Source: Micromonospora sonchi (GTDB lineage: Bacteria > Actinomycetota > Actinomycetes > Mycobacteriales > Micromonosporaceae). From it: a stretch of 64,000 nucleotides of DNA. Shown here piece by piece: positions 34,935 through 43,640 of this stretch (position 1 is the stretch's first letter; every line of letters begins with the position of its first letter). Below the pieces are notes generated by a model. That model saw only the letters and a list, made by a program, of their open reading frames with translations. It ran no database searches and had not been told where the DNA came from. Made by a program: the position numbers and the translations under genes. The stretch covers positions 62,001 through 126,000 of the forward strand of contig NZ_BMNB01000005.1 of NCBI RefSeq assembly GCF_014646235.1, given 5' to 3'.

Positions 34935-34988
34935 GTTAAAAGGGGGCCCTTCCTCTACCGGAGGCGTTAATAAGGGGCCCTTCCTTAC
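34935..34988 (+). repeat. 54-bp paired GGGGCCC repeat (copy C)
   Basis: Units at 34935-34954 and 34966-34985 with spacer CTACCGGAGGC, lying between two divergent genes and upstream of the FUSC gene. The first unit has one base change in its left arm. Confidence 0.95.
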
Positions 34989-35030
34989 TTCCGGGAGGAA
35001 TGTCCGGGCGTGGGCGGGGTAGTTGGGTAC

Positions 35031-36293
35031 ATGGCGGTGGTTTGGGACCGAGCGCGCTCGCTGCTGCGCCGTGACCGGGTGCGGGAAAACGTGGCTGACG
35101 TCGACACGGCGCGGATCGCCGAGACGATGACGCAGTTGCGCCATCGGGGCAAGGCGACCCTGCACGACCGTCTGCACCGGGTGCGCCTGTCGCTCGGCCT
35201 GGCCGGGCAGGCGGGCCTGGCGGCCGGGCTGTCCTGGGTGGCCGCGCACGATCTGCTGGGCAATCCGGAACCGGTCTTCGCCCCGATCTCCGCCGTCGGC
35301 ACCCTCGCCGTCTCGGTGGGCCAGCGGTTCCGCCGCACCGTGGAGTTGATCGTCGGAGTCGCGGTCGGGGTGGCCGTCGGTGACCTGCTGATCTACTTCC
35401 TCGGCACCGGTCCCTGGCAGCTCGGGCTGGTCGTCACCGCGGCCATCGTGCTGACCGTCTTCGCCGGCGGCAGCGTCGCGATCGTCATCCAGGCCGCCGC
35501 GACCGCGGTGCTGGTCGTGACGCTCAGCCCGTCGGTCGAGCACCTGGAGATACCCCGGTTCGTCGACGCGATCGTCGGCGGCGGCGTGGCCCTGCTGGTC
35601 ACCGCGATCCTGCTCCCGCTCAACCCGTTGCGGGTGCTCAACCGGGCCGCCCGGCCGGCCCTGGACCTGCTCGCCGAGCAGCTCGACACCGCTGCCGACG
35701 GCTTGCGCGAGGGCGACGGGGAGAAGATCCAGCGGGCGCTGGACCGGTTGCGCGACAACAAGGACGAGCTGGCCACCTTCACCGAGGCGATCGAGGGCGC
35801 CAAGGAGACCGCGGTGCTCTCCCCGGCACGCTGGCACCGGCGCAGCGAACTCACCCACTACGCGGCGGCGGCCGATCCGATCGAGCGGGCGATGCGCAAC
35901 AGTGGCACGCTGATCCGGCGATCGGTGACCCTGATCGAGGACGCCGAGCCGATCCCGGGGGCGATGCCGACGGCGGTCGGACACCTCGCCGAGGCGGTAC
36001 GCCTGATGAAGCAGGAGTTCGCCCAGGGCAAGGAGCCCGAGCAGGCCCGGGAGCGGGCGATGCGCGCGGTCAGTGAGGCGGGCCGGGCGTACGCCGAGGG
36101 GGTCGGGTTCTCCGGCAGCGTCGTGGTCGCCCAGGTGCGTACCACGGCCAGCGATCTGATGGTGGCCTCGGGGATCGGCCAGGAGGAGGCGAACCGGCTG
36201 GTGCGGCAGCACTTCGGCGAGTTGGAGCGGCCCGGTTCGCCGGCCGGGCCGGAACCGGCCGCGAAGGCACCTACCGCGCCGCCCGTGGGCTGA
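35031..36293 (+). CDS. FUSC/ArAE-family membrane exporter
   Basis: The protein has 420 residues. After a basic N-terminus (about 60 residues) come four to six membrane helices (LGLAGQAGLAAGLSWVAAH, VELIVGVAVGVAVGDLLIYFLG, LGLVVTAAIVLTVFAGGSVAI, IVGGGVALLVTAILLPLNPL), then a long soluble helical part with many Glu/Arg. The GNPEPVFAPISAVG segment between helices is typical of FUSC proteins (aromatic-acid/fusaric-acid efflux type). Substrate unknown. ATG 35031 has no good ribosome-binding site; TAGTTG five bases before it may be a -10 box. Confidence 0.82.
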   Translation: MAVVWDRARSLLRRDRVRENVADVDTARIAETMTQLRHRGKATLHDRLHRVRLSLGLAGQAGLAAGLSWVAAHDLLGNPEPVFAPISAVGTLAVSVGQRFRRTVELIVGVAVGVAVGDLLIYFLGTGPWQLGLVVTAAIVLTVFAGGSVAIVIQAAATAVLVVTLSPSVEHLEIPRFVDAIVGGGVALLVTAILLPLNPLRVLNRAARPALDLLAEQLDTAADGLREGDGEKIQRALDRLRDNKDELATFTEAIEGAKETAVLSPARWHRRSELTHYAAAADPIERAMRNSGTLIRRSVTLIEDAEPIPGAMPTAVGHLAEAVRLMKQEFAQGKEPEQARERAMRAVSEAGRAYAEGVGFSGSVVVAQVRTTASDLMVASGIGQEEANRLVRQHFGELERPGSPAGPEPAAKAPTAPPVG

Positions 36294-36349
36294 GTCGCTG
36301 GTCACGGTGGGTGCCCTCGATGCGCAGGGCCCGGCGGGCCGGAGATGAC

Positions 36350-36355
36350 TACGCT
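36350..36355 (+). promoter_or_regulatory. -10 box TACGCT for the PrsW gene (leaderless)
   Basis: TACGCT ends six bases before ATG 36362, with no ribosome-binding site. Confidence 0.45.
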
Positions 36356-36361
36356 GACCGC

Positions 36362-37825
36362 ATGGCCGACACCCCGTCCGGCGGAGCGCTGCCGCCGTCG
36401 CCGTCCGTGCCCGTCGCCCCGCCGGGCAGCGGCGTGCCCGGTATGCCACGTCGCCGGCTCGGCTGGCGACGGGGCCTGGTGTTGGCCGGGGTCATCCTGC
36501 TGATCGCCGCCTGTGCGATCTTCATGCTGGTCACCCTCGGCACCAACCTCGGCGGCGAGGCGCTGCTGATCGGAACGGCCGCCGCGATTCTTCCGGTTCC
36601 GGTCCTGGTGGCCTGTTTTCTCTGGTTGGACCGGTACGAACCCGAGCCACTCAAGTACCTGATCTTCTGCTTCGCCTGGGGGGCCTTCGTCTCCACCGCG
36701 GCGTCGTTGCTGGTCAACGAGGCATCCGCCAACTGGTTCAAGGACCGCGGACTGCCCATCGCGTTCACCGCGGTGCTGGTCGCACCGTTCATCGAGGAGT
36801 TGACCAAGGCCCTCGGCCCGATCCTGCTGTTGCTGTTCCGACGCCGGGAGTGGTCGGGCATCACCGACGGGCTGGTCTACTGCGGGCTCTCCGCGATCGG
36901 CTTCGCGATGGTGGAGAACATCCTGTACCTGGGCGGGCACGGGTACGCCGCGGGCGTCGAGCAGTACGGTCCGGCCACCGGCGCCCAACAGGTGATCGCC
37001 ATCTTCATCGGCCGGATCCTGCTGTTCGGGTTCGCCCACCCGTTGTTCACCTCGATGACCGGTGTCGGCCTCGGCATCGCCGCGCGTACGGCGGACCGCC
37101 GGGTCCGGGTGCTCGCCCCGCTCGCCGGCCTGCTGCTGGCGATGATGCTGCACGGGGCGTGGAACCTGCTGCCGACCCTGACCGAGGCCACCGGCGAGGT
37201 GTTGATCACACTTGTCGGTCTGGTCGGTGTGATGGTGCCGATCTTCTTCGGGATGGTCGGCCTGGCGGTGTGGCTGCGGGCCTGGGAGGGGCGGCTGACC
37301 GAGCGGATCCTGCCGGACTACGTCCGGGCCGGCTGGCTGACCCCGCCCGAGGTCGCGGCGTTGAGCAGCCTCGGCCGCCGGCACGCGGCCCGGGCCTGGG
37401 CCCGGCGGGTGGCTGGCGACGCCGGCCTGCGGGCGATGCGCGGTTACCAGTTCGCGGCGACCCGGCTGGCACTGCTGCGCGACGGCGCACTGCGGGGCCT
37501 GGATCGCCGGCCCGTCGACCGCGAGCGCACGGCGCGGGAGGAACAGGAGTTGTTGAACCTGATCAGCAGCTACCGGTCGTTCTTCGTCGGTCGGGATCCG
37601 CAGTCGCCGGTGGGTGTCTGGGACGGGCGTCAGTACCACCTGCGGTTCCCGGACGGTTCACAGCGCTCGGTCCAGGCCCCCGAGGAGCCGGTGGTCCCGA
37701 TCCCGGTGGTGCTCGCCGCCCCACCGCCGCCACCGTCCTTCGCTGCCGGCTACGGCCCGCCCGGCTGGTACGGCCCCCGGCCCACCACCCCCCGGCACAC
37801 CACCCCCTGGCCGCCGCGGCACTGA
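36362..37825 (+). CDS. PrsW family intramembrane metalloprotease
   Basis: The protein has 487 residues with about eight membrane helices. The PrsW/CAAX-type motifs are present: EExxK in APFIEELTKALG (Glu145, Glu146, Lys149), FAMVEN (about 182-186), a histidine in FAHPLFTSMTG (His226) and another in LHGAWN (His264), which together form the metal site inside the membrane. PrsW cleaves an anti-sigma factor in Bacillus; the target here is unknown. A soluble, Pro-rich tail of about 190 residues follows the membrane part. Confidence 0.9.
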   Translation: MADTPSGGALPPSPSVPVAPPGSGVPGMPRRRLGWRRGLVLAGVILLIAACAIFMLVTLGTNLGGEALLIGTAAAILPVPVLVACFLWLDRYEPEPLKYLIFCFAWGAFVSTAASLLVNEASANWFKDRGLPIAFTAVLVAPFIEELTKALGPILLLLFRRREWSGITDGLVYCGLSAIGFAMVENILYLGGHGYAAGVEQYGPATGAQQVIAIFIGRILLFGFAHPLFTSMTGVGLGIAARTADRRVRVLAPLAGLLLAMMLHGAWNLLPTLTEATGEVLITLVGLVGVMVPIFFGMVGLAVWLRAWEGRLTERILPDYVRAGWLTPPEVAALSSLGRRHAARAWARRVAGDAGLRAMRGYQFAATRLALLRDGALRGLDRRPVDRERTAREEQELLNLISSYRSFFVGRDPQSPVGVWDGRQYHLRFPDGSQRSVQAPEEPVVPIPVVLAAPPPPPSFAAGYGPPGWYGPRPTTPRHTTPWPPRH

Positions 37826-37880
37826 CACCACCCCAGGTGCCGCCGTCCGGCCGGCCCGCGCACCGCGACCGGCCGAGGAT

Positions 37881-38048
37881 TCAGGCCATCAGCCTGGTGA
37901 GGAAGTCGCCGAACCCTTGAGCCATCATCATCAGCGCGCCGCCGATCGCCCGGAACATCTCTGCCGCGCCCTCGGGCCGGAACGCCATGAAGTAGATCAG
38001 GAATGCGAGGCTTCCCCAGGCCAGCACCTTCTTCACGAATACCGGCAT
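37881..38048 (-). CDS. Small membrane protein, 55 residues
   Basis: The frame from ATG 38048 gives PVFVKKVLAWGSLAFLIYFM, a membrane helix, then AFRPEGAAEMFRAIGGALMM and a second hydrophobic, Met-rich segment. GGGAGGG lies three bases upstream, which is close but strong. The composition and the FRPEGAAE turn suggest a genuine conserved small protein of unknown function. Confidence 0.65.
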   Translation of the reverse strand: MPVFVKKVLAWGSLAFLIYFMAFRPEGAAEMFRAIGGALMMMAQGFGDFLTRLMA

Positions 38049-38159
38049 CGTCCCTCCCCAGGGCCGGTGGTGCGGCTGGCTTCCCGCCGGGGAGCGCGGC
38101 AAACGACGCAGACGCGTCCGCGTGGTACGCGGGCCGGACCCGCTACGGTGCCGATGGGC

Positions 38160-38498
38160 TCACAGGTAGAGCCCGGTGCCGTCCTCCTCGACCCGTTCGG
38201 CGGCCACCGCGTGCACGTCGCGCTCGCGGAGCAGCACGTAGCCGCTGCCGTGCAGTTCGACCTCGGAACGGTCGTCGGGGTCGAACAGCACCCGGTCGCC
38301 GGAGACGATGGAGCGGACGTGGGGCCCGACGCCCACCGCGGTGGCCCACGCCAGGCGCTTGCCCACGGCAGCGGTGGCCGGGATCACGATGCCGGCGGTG
38401 GAGCGCCGCTCGCCGTCGCTCCCCTCCATGCGCACCAGCACGCGGTCGTGCAGCAGCCGGATGGGCAGGCCGGAGTCGAGGTTCTGGTCGGCTGTCAC
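38160..38498 (-). CDS. GroES-like co-chaperonin, stand-alone
   Basis: The protein has 112 residues and belongs to the Cpn10/GroES family: LLHDRVLVRMEG, a mobile-loop equivalent (RRSTAGIVIPATA), GVGPHVRSIVSGDRVLFDP and HGSGYVLLRERDVHAV. A C-terminal tail of about 16 residues extends beyond the usual fold. It is encoded far from groEL. It may be a diverged paralogue rather than the main GroES. GTG 38498 follows a TAGCGT -10 box by seven bases. Confidence 0.85.
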   Translation of the reverse strand: MTADQNLDSGLPIRLLHDRVLVRMEGSDGERRSTAGIVIPATAAVGKRLAWATAVGVGPHVRSIVSGDRVLFDPDDRSEVELHGSGYVLLRERDVHAVAAERVEEDGTGLYL

Positions 38499-38505
38499 GT
38501 GGCAG

Positions 38506-38511
38506 ACGCTA
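38506..38511 (-). promoter_or_regulatory. -10 box TAGCGT for the GroES-like gene (leaderless)
   Basis: Minus-strand TAGCGT ends seven bases before GTG 38498, with no ribosome-binding site. Confidence 0.5.
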
Positions 38512-38663
38512 CCGTGTCCTCCCCGGCCCACCGCCGGTGGTCACCTGGTTCGACAGCGCCCGCTGCGAGCAGGTATGGCGGAACTGCCCTACCGTGGAGC
38601 GCTCGGGCGTATCCTGTCCGACCTGACGCTGTGCGCCGGGCCCAACCATGCCGGGAGGTTCGC

Positions 38664-39962
38664 TTGAGCCGATTCGAGCGGGTACGCGAGCGTCTACGCC
38701 GCGCGTACGAGTCGGGACGGCAATCGGTTCGCGCCGGGCGGCGCACGGCGGCCGACGTACCCGAGCCGGCCAGGGTGGCCTCGCCGTCGAGCCCGGGGCC
38801 GGCGGCACCACCGACCGCCACCGTGGTCGGCGCGGAGCCCCCGGCTGCTCTGCACGGCTCCACGGCCAGCCGGGACGACGCGGACGTGCCACACGCGCTG
38901 CGGATCGCCGCCGCGTGGTCGTGGCGGCTGATCGTGGTCGGCGTCGTGTTCTGGGCGCTGCTCAAACTGGTCAGCACGATCAGCATCGTGATCATCCCGC
39001 TGGCCGTGGCGATGCTGTTGTCGGCGCTGCTCGCTCCCGCGGTCGGCTGGCTCCTGCGGGCGCGACTGCCGAGGTCGCTGGCGACCGCCGTGGTGCTGGT
39101 CGCCGGCCTGGCCGCGGTGATCGCCACCCTCACCCTGGTGGTGAACGAGTTCATCAAGGGCGTGCCGGAACTGGCCGCGAAGTCGACCCAGGGCCTCCAG
39201 CAGATCCAGGACTGGCTCAAGACCGGGCCGTTGCACCTGTCGGACAATGACCTGGACCGGTACCTCACCGAACTCCAGCAGTGGGTCAACAACAACACCG
39301 AGCGGTTCACCAGCGGTGCCCTCTCCACCGCCACGACCCTGGCCGAGGTGCTGACCGGCACGGTGCTGGTGCTCTTCGCCACCTTCTTCTTCCTGCGCGA
39401 CGGCAACCTGATCTGGCGCTTCCTGGTGCGGCTGCTGCCGGTGGCGGCGCGGTGGAAGGTCGACGACGCCGGCCGCGCCTCCTGGGCGACCCTGGTCGCC
39501 TACGTCCGGGCGACCGTGCTGGTCGCCTTCATCGACGCCGTCGGCATCGGCATCTTCCTGGTCATCTTCGACGTTCCGTTCGCCTTCCCGCTGGCCGCCC
39601 TGGTCTTCCTCGGCGCGTTCATCCCGATCGTCGGTGCCACCCTCTCCGGCGGCGTGGCGGTGCTGGTGGCGCTGGTCGACAGCGGGCCGGTGACCGCGTT
39701 GATCATCCTCGGCGTGGTGATCGGGGTGCAGCAGGTGGAAGGGCACATCCTCCAGCCGTTGATCATGGGAAGGGCGGTCGCCATCCATCCGCTCGCGGTG
39801 ATCATCGGTCTGGCCGCCGGCGTGGTGCTCGCCGGGATCACCGGCGCGGTGGTCGCGGTACCGGTGATCGCGGTGCTCAACACCGCGGTGCGTCGGCTGG
39901 CCGCGCGTACCGTCCCCGACACCCCTCCCGACGCGGTCGTCGTCGCCTCCCGCGCTCCCTGA
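38664..39962 (+). CDS. AI-2E family transporter
   Basis: The protein has 432 residues. A basic, Pro/Ala-rich N-terminal region (about 75 residues) precedes seven to eight membrane helices with the family pattern: IIPLAVAMLLSALLAPAVGWL, TAVVLVAGLAAVIATLTLVV, an amphipathic segment (GVPELAAKSTQGLQQIQDWL), LTGTVLVLFATFFFLRDG, IPIVGATLSGGVAVLVAL, VEGHILQPLIMG and GLAAGVVLAGITGAVVAVP. AI-2E permeases were named for signal export, but many move other solutes or ions. TTG 38664 is chosen because GGGAGG is five bases upstream. Confidence 0.87.
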   Translation: MSRFERVRERLRRAYESGRQSVRAGRRTAADVPEPARVASPSSPGPAAPPTATVVGAEPPAALHGSTASRDDADVPHALRIAAAWSWRLIVVGVVFWALLKLVSTISIVIIPLAVAMLLSALLAPAVGWLLRARLPRSLATAVVLVAGLAAVIATLTLVVNEFIKGVPELAAKSTQGLQQIQDWLKTGPLHLSDNDLDRYLTELQQWVNNNTERFTSGALSTATTLAEVLTGTVLVLFATFFFLRDGNLIWRFLVRLLPVAARWKVDDAGRASWATLVAYVRATVLVAFIDAVGIGIFLVIFDVPFAFPLAALVFLGAFIPIVGATLSGGVAVLVALVDSGPVTALIILGVVIGVQQVEGHILQPLIMGRAVAIHPLAVIIGLAAGVVLAGITGAVVAVPVIAVLNTAVRRLAARTVPDTPPDAVVVASRAP

Positions 39963-39979
39963 CCGGCCGCGGCCGCAGG

Positions 39980-42163
39980 TCAACCGGCGAGCCGGTCCAG
40001 GGCGCCGCGGACCACCTCTGGCCGGGTGGTGTACCAGAACGGCGGTAGCGAGCGGCGCAGGAACGCCCCGTAGCCCCGGGCGGTCTCCAGCCGGGAGTCG
40101 AGCACGGCCACCACGCCCCGGTCGCCGGTGGCCCGGATCAACCGACCCACGCCCTGAGCCAGCCGGACCGCCGCGATCGGGACGCTGACCGCGGCGAAGC
40201 CGGAGCCGCCCTGGGCGTCCACCGACGCCGCCCGCGCGGCGGCCAACGGCTCGTCGGGCCGGGGGAAGGGCAGCCGGTCGATCACGACCAGTTGGCACGA
40301 GTCGCCCGGCACGTCCACCCCCTGCCAGAGCGACATCACCCCGAACAGGCAGCTGGACCGCTCCTCGCGGAACCGGCGGACCAGCAGCGGCAGCGCCTCC
40401 TCACCCTGCAACAGCACGGTCAGGTCGGTCCGCGCCCGCAACAGCTCCGCCGCCTGCTGCGCGGCCCGTCGCGACGAGAACAGCCCGAGCGTACGACCAC
40501 CCAGCGCGGTGACCAGCGCGAGCAGTTCCTCTCCGGCCGCGTCGGGCAACCCGGAGACACCGGGACGGGGCAGGTGCGCCGCCACGTAGAGGATCCCCTG
40601 GCGGGCGTAGTCGAATGGCGAGCCGACGTCCAGCGACCGCCACCCGGGCCCGGCGTCGGCGGCTCCGCCACCGGCGTCGGCCCGATCGCCACCCGTTGCT
40701 GTCCCGGCGCCCGTGCGGCCCGCCGTGGCCGGCCTGCCGGCGGGAACTGCCCCGGCCGGACGGCGGGAGGCCTCGGCCAGGGCGGCGGCGGCCGGTGACG
40801 GTGGATCGGGTGGGGGCGCTTCGAGGCCCAGGGCCCGGGCCACCGTGTCGAACCGGCCGCCCAGCGCCAGGGTGGCCGAGGTGGCCACCACGGTCCGCTC
40901 GTCGTAGAGGTGCGTGGCGAGGGTGCCGGCGACCGAGAGGGGTGCCACCATCAGCGCCCGCCGGCCGGTGGCATCGTTGCGTTCCACCCAGGCCACGTCG
41001 TCCTCCGCCTCCTCCAGCAGGCGCTGGGCGGTGCTGGAGAGCTCGTCGAGGGCGGCCCTGGCCTGCTGCTTGCGCACCGGGTCGGGATCGTCGGCCTTGA
41101 TGTCGCCGATGCTGTCCAGGGCCGCGCGGGTCGCGGCGTCCAGCAGCGTGCATGCCTCGCGCAGCGGGTCCGGCAGACCGCTGGTGATCCGCCCACCCGG
41201 CGCCTCGGCGAGTCCGACCGCGAGGGCGTCGCCGGACGCGGTCAGCGCCTCGGCGGCCTCCGGCCGTAGCAACGGGCGGGCCCGACGGGCGGACCGGTCG
41301 ATCAGCTCCGGGGTCAGCTCCGCCTGGGCCGCCGAGGAGACCCGGTCCGCCAGCTCGTGGGCCTCGTCGACGACGAGCAGTTTGTGCGGCGGGACGATGT
41401 GCCGGCCGGCGAGCATGTCCACCGCGAGCAGGCTGTGGTTGGTGACCACGATGTCGGCCTCCCGAGCCCGGGCTCGGGACGCCTCCGCGAAGCACTCCGC
41501 GCCGTACGGGCAGCGGGCCGCGCCGACGCACTCCCGGGCGGGCATGGAGACCAGCCGCCACGCCTGGTCGTCGACGCCGGGATCGAGCTCGTCGCGGTCG
41601 CCGGTGTCGGTCTCCAGGGCCCAGTCCCGCAGTCGCTGGATCTGCTTGCCGAGCCGGCCCGCCTCGCCGAGCCAGCGGGCGCCGCCCCCCGGCCGCTCGG
41701 CCGGGTCGTCGAAGAGGGTGTCCGCCGGTTCGTCCTCCGACGAGTTCTCCAACCGGGCCAGGCAGAGGTAGTGATGCCGGCCCTTGAGCACCGCGAAGGT
41801 AGGGCGCTGCCCGAGCAGTGGTTCGACGGCGTCGGCCAGGCGGGGCAGGTCGTGCTCGACGAGCTGGGACTGCAACGCCAGGGTGGCGGTGGAGACCACC
41901 ACCGGCCCGTCGACCGTGAGCGCCGGCGCGAGGTAGGCCAGGGACTTGCCGGTGCCGGTGCCGGCCTGCACCAGCAGATGCTCGCCGGTGGCCACGCATT
42001 CCTCGATCGCCGTCGCCATCTGCTGCTGCCCGGGGCGGGCCGCGCCGCCGGGCACCGCGCCGACCGCGGCGGCCAGCAGCTCCGCACCGTCCGGCCGCTC
42101 ACCTCGACGGCGGGCCTTGTTGCGAATCGAGCCGGTTCCGGAGGCGGTGCGGGGCAGGGTCAC
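39980..42163 (-). CDS. DinG/XPD-like ATP-dependent DNA helicase
   Basis: The protein has 727 residues. Walker A AGTGTGKS (67-74), DEAH box VVDEAHE (266-269), four cysteines positioned for an iron-sulfur cluster (Cys134, Cys212, Cys218, Cys224), and C-terminal motifs MSLWQGVDVPGD and QGVGRLIRATGDRG. These define the superfamily 2 DinG/XPD helicases, which unwind 5'-to-3' structured DNA. An Ala/Gly/Pro-rich insert (about 465-505) is a local peculiarity. GTG 42163 follows TACCTT by six bases; the frame is open upstream but has no family similarity there. Confidence 0.9.
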   Translation of the reverse strand: MTLPRTASGTGSIRNKARRRGERPDGAELLAAAVGAVPGGAARPGQQQMATAIEECVATGEHLLVQAGTGTGKSLAYLAPALTVDGPVVVSTATLALQSQLVEHDLPRLADAVEPLLGQRPTFAVLKGRHHYLCLARLENSSEDEPADTLFDDPAERPGGGARWLGEAGRLGKQIQRLRDWALETDTGDRDELDPGVDDQAWRLVSMPARECVGAARCPYGAECFAEASRARAREADIVVTNHSLLAVDMLAGRHIVPPHKLLVVDEAHELADRVSSAAQAELTPELIDRSARRARPLLRPEAAEALTASGDALAVGLAEAPGGRITSGLPDPLREACTLLDAATRAALDSIGDIKADDPDPVRKQQARAALDELSSTAQRLLEEAEDDVAWVERNDATGRRALMVAPLSVAGTLATHLYDERTVVATSATLALGGRFDTVARALGLEAPPPDPPSPAAAALAEASRRPAGAVPAGRPATAGRTGAGTATGGDRADAGGGAADAGPGWRSLDVGSPFDYARQGILYVAAHLPRPGVSGLPDAAGEELLALVTALGGRTLGLFSSRRAAQQAAELLRARTDLTVLLQGEEALPLLVRRFREERSSCLFGVMSLWQGVDVPGDSCQLVVIDRLPFPRPDEPLAAARAASVDAQGGSGFAAVSVPIAAVRLAQGVGRLIRATGDRGVVAVLDSRLETARGYGAFLRRSLPPFWYTTRPEVVRGALDRLAG

Positions 42164-42169
42164 CGTGGC

Positions 42170-42175
42170 AAGGTA
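42170..42175 (-). promoter_or_regulatory. -10 box TACCTT for the helicase (leaderless)
   Basis: Minus-strand TACCTT ends six bases before GTG 42163, with no ribosome-binding site. Confidence 0.4.
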
Positions 42176-42288
42176 CCCGGCGGGGCCGACGGGGCGACGT
42201 ACCGATCGTTGTGTTGCGGCGGCACGGAACCGGCTTACTTGCTCGTTGTCCGATAACTTCCCGACGGCGATATCTGGGCGGAATCGGC

Positions 42289-42294
42289 TAGGGT
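42289..42294 (+). promoter_or_regulatory. -10 box TAGGGT for the DUF402 gene (leaderless)
   Basis: TAGGGT ends seven bases before ATG 42302, with no ribosome-binding site. Confidence 0.5.
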
Positions 42295-42301
42295 GCGAAT
42301 C

Positions 42302-42808
42302 ATGCCGAGCGATGTGGTCCGTGTGATCTACCGCAAGTACGACGGCAGCGTCCACCGCGACTACCCGGCCCGTCGCCTGGCCGAGGACGACCTCGGCATC
42401 TGGCTCGGGGTGCCCGCCGGCACCACCTCGGTCTACCACGGCCGGCCCTCCGTCGAGCAGATCCCGTTCGTGCTGCTGGTGCCGCATCAGGCCTGGTGGA
42501 CCTGCATGTTCAACCCGCCGCCGCGGACCAGCGAGGTTTACTGCGACATCGCCACCCCGGCCCGCTGGGACGGCGAGGACACCGTGCACCTGATCGACCT
42601 CGATCTCGACGTGGTTCGCCGGCGGGAGACGGGCCTGGTCGAGCTGCGCGACGAGGACGAGTTCGCCGAGCACCGGTCCCGCTTCGGCTACCCCGACGAT
42701 CTCGTGGTGGCAGCCGAGGGGGCGGCGGGCTGGCTGCTCACTGCGCTCGGCGACGGCACGGAGCCGTTCGCCACCTCGTACCGGAAATGGTTGGCCCTGG
42801 TGCTCTGA
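42302..42808 (+). CDS. DUF402 (FomD/Ntdp-like) protein
   Basis: The protein has 168 residues. The family pattern is visible: VIYRKYDGSVHRDYPARRL, HQAWWTCMFNPPPRTSEVYCDIATPA, then VHLIDLDLDVVRRR and DEDEFAEHRSRFGYPDDLV. DUF402 proteins include nucleotide-cleaving phosphatases such as FomD and Ntdp that use conserved acidic and Tyr residues with divalent metal. The exact substrate is unknown. It stands alone between the divergent helicase and the phosphate-transport pair. Confidence 0.82.
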   Translation: MPSDVVRVIYRKYDGSVHRDYPARRLAEDDLGIWLGVPAGTTSVYHGRPSVEQIPFVLLVPHQAWWTCMFNPPPRTSEVYCDIATPARWDGEDTVHLIDLDLDVVRRRETGLVELRDEDEFAEHRSRFGYPDDLVVAAEGAAGWLLTALGDGTEPFATSYRKWLALVL

Positions 42809-43009
42809 GACCCGCCACCACCACCCGAACCGGTCGGCCCGGTGGTGTCCGCCTTCGGTGAAGGTGAACAGCAGTTGAACGCGCGATGAATGGCGTTTGG
42901 CCAGGGGTGGGCCGCCGAATTGCCGCTCGGAGAGTTCCCTAGCATTCCCTCAGCAGGGCGCCGGCCGGCGGCTGCCACCCCTACCACCGACACCGACGAG
43001 GTCCGTGCT

Positions 43010-43636
43010 GTGAGGTTTTCATTTCGTCCCAACGAGGGCGCCTTCTACGAGCTCTTCACCAGGGCCGCGCAAAACCTGGTCCGGGGTACCGAACTGCTGA
43101 ACGAGATCGGCCTGCCCGATGTCCAGGTGCAGTCGGTCAGCGAGCGGCTCACCGAGGTCGAGCACGACAGTGACCAGATCACCCATGAGCTGTTCAAGAA
43201 GATCAACTCGACCTTCGTCACCCCCTTCGACCGCGAGGACATCTACCGCCTCGGTTCGCTGCTGGACGACGTGATGGATCACCTGGAGGCGGCGGGCAAC
43301 CTGCTCTACCTCTACGGGCTGACCAAGCTGCCGTCGCTGCCCCGGGAGATGCACGAGCTGGTGCACGTGCTGGACCAGCAGGCGAGGCTGACCGCCGACG
43401 CGATGCCCCGGCTGAAGTCGATGAAGGACCTCGAGGACTACTGGATCGAGATCAATCGGCTGGAGAACGACGGCGACCAGGCGTACCGGATGCTGCTGGT
43501 CCGCCTCTTCTCCGGCGAGTACGACGCGTTGACCGTGCTCAAGATGAAGGAGGTCGCCGACGAGCTGGAGGCCGCCTGCGACTCCTTCGAGCACGTGGCC
43601 AACACCGTCGAGACCATCGCGGTCAAGGAGTCCTGA
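43010..43636 (+). CDS. DUF47 PhoU-like Pit accessory protein
   Basis: The protein has 208 residues, all helical. It begins RFSFRPNEGAFYELFTRAAQN and contains VEHDSDQITHELFKKINSTFVTP-like and DREDIYRLGSLLDDVMDHLE segments, typical of DUF47/PhoU-like proteins. These sit next to Pit transporters and are thought to modulate low-affinity phosphate uptake. GTG 43010 is set by GAGG seven bases upstream. It is four bases from the pit gene, so both form an operon. Confidence 0.9.
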   Translation: MRFSFRPNEGAFYELFTRAAQNLVRGTELLNEIGLPDVQVQSVSERLTEVEHDSDQITHELFKKINSTFVTPFDREDIYRLGSLLDDVMDHLEAAGNLLYLYGLTKLPSLPREMHELVHVLDQQARLTADAMPRLKSMKDLEDYWIEINRLENDGDQAYRMLLVRLFSGEYDALTVLKMKEVADELEAACDSFEHVANTVETIAVKES

Positions 43637-43640
43637 CCCC

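Noticed and set aside
42164..42673. Upstream extension of the DinG-like helicase
   Set aside because: It is antisense to DUF402 and shows no helicase similarity. GTG 42163 has a -10 box just upstream.
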